Shown here piece after piece: positions 28,322 to 36,600 of a DNA stretch of 64,000 bases. Positions within the stretch are counted from its first letter, which is position 1. Every line of letters starts with the position of its first letter. Source of the stretch: Nocardia harenae NBRC 108248 (GTDB lineage: Bacteria; Actinomycetota; Actinomycetes; Mycobacteriales; Mycobacteriaceae); contig NZ_BDBH01000002.1 in the NCBI RefSeq assembly GCF_001612885.1, forward strand, positions 434,016 to 498,015, in the 5' to 3' direction. Under the pieces are notes generated by a model that did no database searches, had not been told where the DNA came from, and worked only from the letters and a program-made list of their open reading frames with translations. Position numbers and translations under genes: made by a program.

Positions 28322-29062
28322 GTGTCGACCAGCGTCACAGCACTCACCCTCGGGGAGCTCGACAAGTTGCCCACGCACGCACGGCGGTGCGTGTTCTGGG
28401 AGATCGATCCCGCCGTCGCCGAGGACTCCAGGGAATTCAGCGACCCGGTCTTCGAGAAGGAGGCCTGGCTCTCCACGGTCATGCTGGAGTGGGGCTCCTG
28501 CGGCCAGATCGCCGAGGTGGACGGACAGGGCGCGGGGTGCGCGCTCTACTCCCCGCCGAGCGCGGTGCCGCGCGCCGGGCTCTTCCCGACCTCGCCGGTG
28601 AGCCCGGATGCCATCCTGCTGACCACGCTGCGGGCCGAATCGCTCTACGCCGACCGAGACATTACCCACCAGCTGATCCAGGCCGTGGTGGCCGATCTGG
28701 TGCGCCGCGGCGTCCGCGCGCTGGAGGCCTTCGGCATTCGCGCCGCTCCCCCGGCTACCCTGCTCGGCGAACGCACGGGGGGTTCCATGCGGTTGCTGGA
28801 GCGCATCGACAGCCCCTCCTTCGGCGCGGCGCCGAGCGCGAGCGCCGCCATCGGCCCGTGCTCGCCGGAGACCTGCATGATCGAGGCCGGCTTCCTGGAG
28901 GATGTCGGCTTCGAGGTGGTGGCGCCGCACCACCGCTTCCCGCGGCTGCGGCTGGAGATCGACTCCGACCACGGCTGGAAGGAGGATGTCGAGCGCGCGC
29001 TGGACCAGCTGCTCGCGGCCGCCTCGATGACCCCGCCCGCCCGCGTCGGCGCCACCTGCTGA
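28322..29062 (+). CDS. GNAT family N-acetyltransferase (Rv3916c-like)
   Basis: A 246-residue protein that starts LTLGELDKLPTHARRCVFWEID and continues with a GNAT-type core (GQIAEVDGQGAGCALYSPPSAVPRA, then LLTTLRAESLYADRDITHQLIQAVVADLVRRGVRALEAFG in pieces). It ends ERALDQLL...ASMTPPARV. The same family lies beside parB in mycobacteria (Rv3916c), annotated as a probable acetyltransferase with unknown substrate. The GTG at 28322 is chosen because GGAGG lies about 12 bases upstream; GTG 28280 is possible. Convergent with cwlM across a shared hairpin terminator. Confidence 0.75.
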   Translation: MSTSVTALTLGELDKLPTHARRCVFWEIDPAVAEDSREFSDPVFEKEAWLSTVMLEWGSCGQIAEVDGQGAGCALYSPPSAVPRAGLFPTSPVSPDAILLTTLRAESLYADRDITHQLIQAVVADLVRRGVRALEAFGIRAAPPATLLGERTGGSMRLLERIDSPSFGAAPSASAAIGPCSPETCMIEAGFLEDVGFEVVAPHHRFPRLRLEIDSDHGWKEDVERALDQLLAAASMTPPARVGATC

Positions 29063-29073
29063 ACCGGAGACGA

Positions 29074-29104
29074 CAGTGGCCCGCCGGAATCGGGCGGGCC
29101 ACTG
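29074..29104. terminator. bidirectional hairpin between GNAT gene and cwlM
   Basis: A perfect 12-bp stem, CAGTGGCCCGCC (29074-29085) with its inverse (29093-29104), and a 7-base loop, between two convergent genes. T runs are weak on both sides. Confidence 0.6.
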
Positions 29105-29114
29105 CTGTCCTGGT

Positions 29115-30308
29115 TTACATCCGGTCGGCCGCGGCCAGCTCCTCGGCGAGCAGCTCGGCGAAGGTGTAGGTGCCGGTGGGCTGGTCGTCCTGGCCGAGCA
29201 GGTACAGCCGCTTCACCGAGACCAGGATGGCCTCGGCGATCACGTCGCGCATGCGGGGCGTGGTGAGCACCGAGGCGTCGTACTCGTTGGTGAGGTAGCC
29301 GATATCGACCTGGACCGTCGGCATCTTGGTGAGCCGGAGCAGGTCCCAGGTGCGCGGGTGCGTGCGGCAGTCCTGCAGCGAGGTCCGCGCCACCACCTCG
29401 CGCTGGATGTAGCCGGCCAGCACCTGGCCGATCATGGAGACCGAGCCGTGCGAGTTGCCGAAGTAGAAGCCGGCCACACCGTTCGCCGACGGGCTCGGGT
29501 TGGTGGCGCAGCGCAGCGAGATCATGAGGTCGGCGTCGAAGGCATTCGAGGTCTCGGCGCGCTCGGCATCGCTGGGGTTGGCGTTCCAGGGCCGGGAGAG
29601 GAAGGTCTCCATGCCGGTGGCGGCCATCCGGCCCTCCAGCCTGCTGGCCAGATCCCAGAGGATCTCGGACTCGTAGACGTCGCCGAACTCGGTCGGCACC
29701 GGATAGCCGCGGTCGGGGCCGCCGAGGCCGGGGTCGATCACGATGCGCTTGCCGGTGAGCTGCGGCCCGGCCCGGTGCACGACCTCCTCCTCGGCGATCC
29801 GGTGCGGATTGCCGCCGGTCACGCGGGCGCCGAGCAGCTCGAGCGAGCGCAGCGTGTCCGGCCCGCAGATGCCGTCGGCGGCCAAGCCGATCTCGCGCTG
29901 GAAGGCGGTGAGCCCCTCGTGCGTGTGCGGGCCGAAGTAGCCGTCCACCCGGTGCACGTAGAAGCCGAGATCCTGCAGCCGGCGCTGCAGCGTGGCGACG
30001 TCGTCGCCGTACAGCGGCGCGGAGAGCTGGTAGATGAGGGTGCGGGCACCGAGCCGGTAGGAGGCTTCCTTGAGCGCCCGGTAGGTCGCCGGGCCGACAA
30101 TGCCGTCCACCAGCAGCCCGCGGTGCTGCTGGAAGGCGCGCACCGCGGAGTCGAGCGGGTGATCGAAGGAGGCCTCGACGTCCTTCCAGTACTCCGGCGG
30201 GTCGTTCTGATCGGCGCCCGCATGAGAGTTCAGGAATCCCAGACTCGCCAGGGTGCTCCGGACTTCCGCGACCGCCGGACCGCCGTCGCCGTGACGAAGT
30301 CGGTGCAT
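29115..30308 (-). CDS. cwlM: CwlM-like regulator, N-acetylmuramoyl-L-alanine amidase fold
   Basis: A 397-residue protein. Two peptidoglycan-binding repeats (about residues 5-70 and 88-160; AFQQHRGLLVDGIVGPAT and AFQREIGLAADGICGPDT) precede an Amidase_3 domain (about 185-375). Two predicted zinc ligands are lost: family DPGHGG reads DPGLGG, and the SxHAN motif reads SLRCAT. Glu in DVYESEIL is kept. M. tuberculosis CwlM is an essential cytoplasmic regulator that is phosphorylated by PknB and activates MurA; there is no signal peptide here either, and the C-terminal TGTYTF stretch is a candidate phosphorylation region. ATG 30308 was chosen for the MHRLRHGD start. Confidence 0.88.
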   Translation of the reverse strand: MHRLRHGDGGPAVAEVRSTLASLGFLNSHAGADQNDPPEYWKDVEASFDHPLDSAVRAFQQHRGLLVDGIVGPATYRALKEASYRLGARTLIYQLSAPLYGDDVATLQRRLQDLGFYVHRVDGYFGPHTHEGLTAFQREIGLAADGICGPDTLRSLELLGARVTGGNPHRIAEEEVVHRAGPQLTGKRIVIDPGLGGPDRGYPVPTEFGDVYESEILWDLASRLEGRMAATGMETFLSRPWNANPSDAERAETSNAFDADLMISLRCATNPSPSANGVAGFYFGNSHGSVSMIGQVLAGYIQREVVARTSLQDCRTHPRTWDLLRLTKMPTVQVDIGYLTNEYDASVLTTPRMRDVIAEAILVSVKRLYLLGQDDQPTGTYTFAELLAEELAAADRM

Positions 30309-30466
30309 GCGTGAGGGCCCTTTCCTTCCGTTGAACCCGGGTACCCACTCATGCGACGGTGTGAACCCTCGCACGACCGGAACGTCGGTCGATTGTCTCA
30401 GACCTCGGCCACAACCCCGCAATCGCGGGTCCCAGGCATCCTACGGCGAGTCGGCGCTTCCCGGCG

Positions 30467-30796
30467 TCAGATGACGCCGTCGAGTTCGCGCAGCAGCGCG
30501 GCCTTGCCCTTGGCCCCGACGATGCTCTTGACCGGCTTGCCGCCGGAGAACAGCATCATGGTCGGCAGCGAGAGCACCCCGTAGTCGCGCATGGTGTCGG
30601 GGTTGGCGTCCACGTCCAGCTTGGCGATGGTGAGCTTGTCGGCGTGCGTGCCCGCGATCTCCTCCAGGACCGGGGCGACCATCTTGCACGGGCCGCACCA
30701 GTCGGCCCAGAAGTCGACGAGTACGGGCTTCTCGCTGAGCAGGACGTCGTCGGCGAACGAGGCGTCGGTGACGGTCACCGTCTTCTTGTCGGACAC
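30467..30796 (-). CDS. trxA: thioredoxin
   Basis: A 109-residue thioredoxin with the active site WCGPC (residues 33-37), VDFWADWCGPCKMVAPVLEE around it, and the cis-proline in LSLPTMMLF. It is reduced by the thioredoxin reductase encoded 31 bases upstream, in the same direction (trxB-trxA order, as in mycobacteria). Confidence 0.97.
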   Translation of the reverse strand: MSDKKTVTVTDASFADDVLLSEKPVLVDFWADWCGPCKMVAPVLEEIAGTHADKLTIAKLDVDANPDTMRDYGVLSLPTMMLFSGGKPVKSIVGAKGKAALLRELDGVI

Positions 30797-30827
30797 GGGG
30801 TATCTCCTTGTGCTGGAACGGGGTCCG

Positions 30828-31811
30828 TCAGGACACCGGGGTCACCGGGGAACCGGCGTGGTCGAGCGTGTTCGACGTGATGTCGCCCTGCTCGCCCAGC
30901 CACCGCTCGGCGTCGATCGCGGCGCGGCACCCGGTGCCCGCGGCGGTGATCGCCTGGCGGTAGATGTGGTCCACGAGATCGCCGACGGCGAATACGCCGG
31001 GGATCTTCGTGGCGGTGGTCGGGTGCTGCACCTGCACGTACCCGTCGGCGTCCAGCTCGACCTGGCCGCGCACCAGCTCGCTGCGCGGGTCGTGCCCGAT
31101 GGCGACGAACAGGCCGGTGGCGGCGAGCTCGGAGGTCTCCCCGGTCTTGGTGTCGCGCAGCGTCAGGCTGGTCACCGCGGAATCGCCGTTGACCTCGATG
31201 ACCTCGGTGTTCAGCACGAACTTGATCTTCTCGTTGGCCTTGGCGCGCTCCAGCATGATGCGGGAGGCGCGGAACTCCTCGCGGCGGTGCACGATGGTGA
31301 CCGTGGTGGCGAACTTGGTGAGGAAGATCGCCTCCTCCATCGCCGAATCGCCGCCGCCGACCACTACGATCTCCTGGCCCTTGAAGAAGAAGCCGTCACA
31401 GGTGGCGCAGGCGCTGACGCCGCGGCCGAGCAGCTTCTCCTCACCGGGGACGCCCAGGTAGCGGGCGGCCGAGCCCATGGCGAGGATGACGGCGTAGGCG
31501 CGGTAGGTCTCGTCGCCGACCGTCACGGTCTTGATCGGGCCGGAGAGGTCGATGGCGTCGACATCCTCGGTGCGGATCTCGGTGCCGAAGCGCTTGGCCT
31601 GCTCGCGCATCTCGTCCATGAGGTCGGGGCCCATGATGCCGGCGCGGAAGCCGGGGAAGTTCTCCACCTCGGTGGTGGTCATCAGCGCGCCGCCGAACTG
31701 GGTGCCCTCGAACAGCAGCGGCTCGAGCTCGGCGCGCGCGGCATACACGGCGGCGGTGTACCCGGCGGGGCCGGAGCCGACGATGATCAGGTCGCGAACA
31801 GGCGTGCTCAT
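30828..31811 (-). CDS. trxB: thioredoxin reductase
   Basis: A 327-residue low-molecular-weight flavoenzyme that uses NADPH to reduce thioredoxin. The FAD-binding motif is [10 protein letters not shown] at residue 12, the redox-active pair is CATC (135-138), the NADPH motif is [12 protein letters not shown], and [14 protein letters not shown] is the C-terminal FAD contact. ATG 31811 was chosen for GGAAGGG 4 bases upstream and MSTPVRDLI. Its position downstream of the sigM/anti-sigma pair matches mycobacteria, where this group forms an oxidative-stress block. Confidence 0.97.
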   Translation of the reverse strand: MSTPVRDLIIVGSGPAGYTAAVYAARAELEPLLFEGTQFGGALMTTTEVENFPGFRAGIMGPDLMDEMREQAKRFGTEIRTEDVDAIDLSGPIKTVTVGDETYRAYAVILAMGSAARYLGVPGEEKLLGRGVSACATCDGFFFKGQEIVVVGGGDSAMEEAIFLTKFATTVTIVHRREEFRASRIMLERAKANEKIKFVLNTEVIEVNGDSAVTSLTLRDTKTGETSELAATGLFVAIGHDPRSELVRGQVELDADGYVQVQHPTTATKIPGVFAVGDLVDHIYRQAITAAGTGCRAAIDAERWLGEQGDITSNTLDHAGSPVTPVS

Positions 31812-31926
31812 GGGGCCCTTCCGAAGGAGTGGGACGTCGGACGTCTCGGTCAACACCAGGGTATCGGGTGGAATTCCCGGTGTGGTGCGGGCCGCTCGGC
31901 GGCGAAATCGCGGGCTGTGCGGGCGA

Positions 31927-32847
31927 TCACCCGATGTCGGTGCGGGTGAGCTGCTGCGGATCGCCGGTGGTGCAGCCGGTGCCGACCACCAGCGCGGTGA
32001 CGCCGGGCGAGCGCGGCCCCGCAAGCAGGATCAGTACCGCCGGGCCGCCGCGGAAGACCACGTCGGTGGAGCCGAGCACCGGCCGCTCCAGGCCGTTGGC
32101 GGCGACGCAGCGCTGCAGGGCGGCCGCGCTGCCGAGCGCGCCGGTGACGTCGTTGCGCCCCATGACGCCGAGCGCCGCCGCCGAGGTGAGCTGGTCGCCG
32201 ACGTTCAGCGCGGTCGGCGGTTGCGCGGTCGGGGTGCCGGGCTCGGTGCCGGTGCGCAGGACGGCGGTGATGCCCGCGGCGACGGTGAGGATCAGGAGCG
32301 CCGCGGCGGCCGCGGAGAGCAGGGAGGCGCGCCGTCTGCGCCGGGACGCCAGCGGGACGACGGTGCCCGTCCCCGACCCCGCCGGGGACGCGGTGCCGGG
32401 GACCGGAGCACCGAGTAGCGCCCCCGCCTCGATGTCGCCGGAATCAAGGGTGAGCGGGGTCGTCGCCTCGACGCTGCCCGGCCTCGGCATGTCTACCGCT
32501 GCGCCACGGGCACCGCTCTCGTCCGCGCCGCCCCGATACCCACCCCGCTCGGTCGGCTCGACCCCATCGAGATCGGTGACGAACCGCTCCAACCGAGCGG
32601 CGATATCGGCGGGCATGGCCTGCACCACCCGCTCCTCGGAGCCGAGCGCCCGGATCCTGGTGCTCACCTCGTCCAACGACCGGAGCACCCGGAGCGCCTC
32701 GGGATCGCGGTTCACCGCGGGCCACATCTGCGCCCGGACCTCGGGCTCGAGATTCCCCGCATGCAGATCGGCCAGAATGTCCGCGGAGAACGGAGGCTGC
32801 GGGACCGAACGGGTCACCATCGCACCTCCGCTGTTCTCATCCGACAT
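31927..32847 (-). CDS. anti-sigma-M factor-like membrane protein (Rv3912-like)
   Basis: A 306-residue protein with a cytoplasmic N-terminus ([28 protein letters not shown], the ASD-like helices, in pieces), a Pro/Gly-rich linker, RRRRR, one transmembrane segment (about 178-198, [21 protein letters not shown]), and an extracytoplasmic domain with two cysteines. It has no HxxxCxxC zinc motif. Position directly after sigM and similarity to Rv3912 (RsmA in M. tuberculosis) indicate that it holds SigM at the membrane. The symbol is left blank because rsmA also names an unrelated rRNA methylase. Confidence 0.82.
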   Translation of the reverse strand: MSDENSGGAMVTRSVPQPPFSADILADLHAGNLEPEVRAQMWPAVNRDPEALRVLRSLDEVSTRIRALGSEERVVQAMPADIAARLERFVTDLDGVEPTERGGYRGGADESGARGAAVDMPRPGSVEATTPLTLDSGDIEAGALLGAPVPGTASPAGSGTGTVVPLASRRRRRASLLSAAAAALLILTVAAGITAVLRTGTEPGTPTAQPPTALNVGDQLTSAAALGVMGRNDVTGALGSAAALQRCVAANGLERPVLGSTDVVFRGGPAVLILLAGPRSPGVTALVVGTGCTTGDPQQLTRTDIG

Positions 32848-32928
32848 GGCACTCAGATCCCCTTCGCGACGGGGGCGGTCGTCACGGTCATCGCGCTGCG
32901 GTCCGTCACTATTAATGACGCACCGCCA

Positions 32929-33537
32929 CTACGTCCGGTTCCCCGGGTCACGGAGATCCTCCAGCTGCTCCCGCAGCCGGAGCCGGGCGCGGGCACACCG
33001 GCTCTTGACGGTGCCCTCGGCGACCCCGAGCAGCACCGCCGTCTCAGCGACGCTGAGCCCCTCCAGGTCCACCGCGACCACGGCCGCGCGCTGATCCGGC
33101 GGCAGAGTGAACAATGCCCGCCCCAGCATCAACGAAACTTCCAATTCGGCGATTCCATCCCGGGGATCCGCCGGATCCGGCATGGTCTCCGGCGAGAGCG
33201 AGATCGCCCGCCTGGCTTTGTTCCGCCGGATGCGGTCGAGGCAGGCGTTCACCACGATGGTGTGCATCCAGCTGCGCACCTCGGAGTCGCCGCGGAAGGA
33301 GCCGGCGGTGCGGTGCGCGTTCAGCAGCGCGTCCTGCAGCGAATCGGCCGCGTCCTCCCTGGTGTAGGCGATGCGCATGGCGGTCTGCCAGAGATGATCC
33401 CGATGCCTGCGCAGCAGCTCGGCGAAGGCGTGCTGCTGCCCGGCGACGTGCGCGCGCAGCAGCTCGATATCGCTCGGCGCATCGGGCTCGAACAGCCGCG
33501 ACTTCCCCCCGCGGTTCACTTCGGACGACAATGCCAA
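32929..33537 (-). CDS. sigM: ECF sigma factor SigM
   Basis: A 202-residue sigma factor with region 2 (FAELLRRHRDHLWQTAMRIAYTREDAADSLQDALLNAHR, pieces of the family pattern) and region 4 (LPPDQRAAVVAVDLEGLSVAETAVLLGVAEGTVKSRCARAR). The latter is nearly identical in pattern to M. tuberculosis SigM (EQRAAVVAVDMQGYSIADTARMLGVAEGTVKSRCARAR). The TTG at 33537 is preceded by AAGGGG; GTG 33519 is the alternative. The anti-sigma gene follows after 81 bases. Probably controls envelope and secretion genes in stationary phase or oxidative stress. Confidence 0.93.
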   Translation of the reverse strand: MALSSEVNRGGKSRLFEPDAPSDIELLRAHVAGQQHAFAELLRRHRDHLWQTAMRIAYTREDAADSLQDALLNAHRTAGSFRGDSEVRSWMHTIVVNACLDRIRRNKARRAISLSPETMPDPADPRDGIAELEVSLMLGRALFTLPPDQRAAVVAVDLEGLSVAETAVLLGVAEGTVKSRCARARLRLREQLEDLRDPGNRT

Positions 33538-33608
33538 ACCCCTTGGACAGCGCTCCCTGCGGTGCAGGCGGTCGCCGGCACCAGCTCCCCTGCCGAGAGC
33601 GCGCAGCG

Positions 33609-33638
33609 ATCATAGCGTCGGTGACGATTCGGGAGCAA
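33609..33638 (-). promoter_or_regulatory. candidate sigM promoter
   Basis: On the minus strand TTGCTC (33638-33633), 18 bases, TATGAT (33614-33609), about 70 bases before the sigM start. The -10 is a good housekeeping match; the -35 is moderate. Confidence 0.45.
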
Positions 33639-33680
33639 CCGGACCGCGTGGGCCGGGTAACCCCTGTTACGCAGGGATTT

Positions 33681-36600
33681 TCAGGGTGTGGCGTTGAAGC
33701 GGAGCTCGCCGATGGTGGTCTGGAAGCGGCCGCCGTCACTGCTGAGGCCGGTGATCCAGACCAGGACGTAGCGGGCGGCCTGATCGGTGCGCACCGGGAT
33801 GTCGGTGACGCCGTTCGCCAGCCGGGCCGAGCCGATCAGCTGGGTCTGGTCCAGCGTCGGCGACTCGGTGGGCGAGGTGCGGATCTCCACCGTGCTGCCC
33901 GCGCTCGGCGACTCGATGGCGACCGAGCTGAGCCGCGCGGGGGTCGGCAGCGTGGCCAGCAGCCCGACGCCCTTCTTGAGCGCGGGGAACTGCTGGAAGT
34001 ACTGGTCGGTGCGCCAGGTGCTGGCCGGGTCGCGGTCGATCACGGCGTCGGCGTTGCCGGTGCCGTCCGGGGTGCCCTCCGGCGAGAAGACGCCGACAGC
34101 GGTGGCGGGCACCGGCGCGACGCCGGTGTTCGCGGCGGGCTCGGCCGGGCCGATCGGCGCGGCGGGCGGGGCGGTGGTCTCGCTGGTCAGGCCGATATTG
34201 TTGGACTGGTCGAGCGGCTCGGACGGCTCGCCGCCCGCGAACAGGCTGACCATCCACCAGATCACGATGCCGACGACGAGCGCGGCCAGGATGCCGAGCC
34301 CGACCATGATCCAGAGCATGCGCTGCGAGCGCTCCCGCTCGGCGGCGAGCAGCTCCGGGTCGGCGAGCGACTCCTCGACCGGCGGCTGCTGTCGCTGGCC
34401 GAGCCGGAGCACCGGGATGAAATCGGTCTTCTGGTCGACGACCGAGGCCTGCTCCAGCACGTGCTGGACGGTGGCGGCGGTGCGCACGCCCTTGTTCGAC
34501 TCCAGCGAGCGCACCGCGACCGCGGAGATCTCGAAGGGCACCTCGGGCCGCACCTGGCGCGGCTCGACGGGGGTGCCGTCCTGGCCGAAGTCGGCGAGCC
34601 GGAGCCCGCCGACGGTGGCGGCCTGGCCGCTCAGCCCGCCGGAGCGGATCGGCCAGCGGGCCAGGATGAGGGCGTAGAGCATGGCGCCGAGGCCGCGCAC
34701 GTCGCCCTGGGCGTCGGCATCGCTGAGCGTGCCGGGGAAGGCGAGTACGGCGTCGCCGGAGGCGCTGATCCGCACCCGATCCGGGTGGTCGATGGAGAGC
34801 GCGCCGCCGCCGCGGTGCGCCAGCTCGGCGGCCGAGGCGAGTACCCGGATGGCGCGCGCGGCGCCGATCGGCGACGGCACCGTCTCGGCCATCTCGCGCA
34901 GCGAGCGGCCGGGGGTCCACTCGGCGACCACGATGCCGCCGGAGGAGCCGCGCACCACGTCGAGCACCCTGGCCAGGCCGGGCGAGTTGATCCGGCCGAG
35001 CCGCAGCGTGCGGGAGAGGATGGCCTGCGGGCCGTCCTGCCCGGAGTTGTCGCCGGACTTCTGATCGGCGTCGACGAAGGTCAGCGCGACCTCGCGGTCC
35101 AGCTTGATGTCGAGCGCCTGCCAGAACTTGAGCCCGCGCGAGCCGCCGCAGTCGGCCAGCAGCCGGTACCGGCCACCCGCCACCGAGGCGCCGGGGATGA
35201 GCTTCGGGCCGCGCGGAATCCGGCGGCCGGGGCCCTGCTCGCCGCCGACGGGCGGGATCGGCAGCATGCCGGTGTCGTACAGGGGATCGCGCGGCGGGTG
35301 CGCGTGCGCGGAGCCGGTGTCCGGGCCCGCGCCTGGCGGCACCGCGGCCTCGGGGGGAAGGTCGCCGGGGCCGATCCGGACCGTCGCCTGGGCGTCCGGC
35401 GGGACCGGGCCGGGCTGGGGCGCGCCGGGCGGCGGCACCGGGGCGCCGGACGCCCGCGGCGGTACCCGCCCGCCCTGCTCCGGTTGCAACGGCTGCTCCG
35501 CGGGCCGATGCTCGGTGGAGAGCCCGGCGGGCCGGTTCCCTGGAGAATCGTCGGCCGGGACGCCGCCCACCGCGTCGTCGCTCACCCTCGGTCCTCCTTC
35601 GGCCGGATACGTCGAAGTCTCGTCGTCGCCACTTGTGCTTCTCTGCCGAACAGGGTACGGGAAGTGCCCCGAACCGGTACGGCCAACGGCGTCCGGCCGG
35701 ATGACCGGAAGCACCATGGTCTGGGTGGAGTCCCCGTAGGGGTCGAACCGCGGGTACTCGTACTGGTCGCGGCGCTGCAGCACCCGGGTCGCCTCCTCGG
35801 CGGCGGGCGAGTCGAGGTCGAGGTCGGGGGCGGGCGGGGTGATGCCGAGGCGGCGCGAGACGGCGACCGTGATCGCCACGATCTCCGGGATCCCGGCCAG
35901 GCGCATCAGCCCGAAGGCGACGCCGAACATGACGACCGCGAGGATCGCCACCCGGATCAGCGAGCCGGGGCCGCCGAACGACTCGGAGAGCCGCCCGAGC
36001 CCGAGCACCCGGTCCACGATGAGCATCACCGCGCCGCCCGCGATCGCGGCGAGCACCACCCGGGAGACCGTGCGCCCGACGTTCGCCATCCGCAGATCGC
36101 CGAGGCTGCGGTGCAGCAGGTAGCCGCCGATGAACGCGCCCGCGGTGTAGCCGAGGCCGTTGGCCGCGCCGAGCATGATCACCACGTGCGAGCTGTCGCT
36201 GGAGAGCACCGGGGCGAGCGCGGAGAAGATGATCTTCACCGCGGTGATGCCGAGGACGATCCAGGTGGGCGTCCATGCCTGCTCGCGGGCGTAGAAGACG
36301 CGCAGGTGGATCAGCACCATCGAGTACGGGATCAGCGCGAACGCCGACCAGCTGACCGCCTGGCCGAGCCGCTCGGCATCCTCGGCGAAGCGGGCGTAGC
36401 CGAAGAGCGCCTCGCCGACCTGCGGGCCTGCCAGGGTCAGGAAGATCACCACCGGGACCAGCGCGATCATGGTGAGCCGGGTGGCGACCGAGAGGTCGTC
36501 GACGACGGCGGGGGTGTCGTCGGCGGCGGCATTGCGGCTCAGCCGGGGCATGATCGCGGTGAGCAGGGTGACGCCGAGGACACCGTACGGGAGTTGCAGC

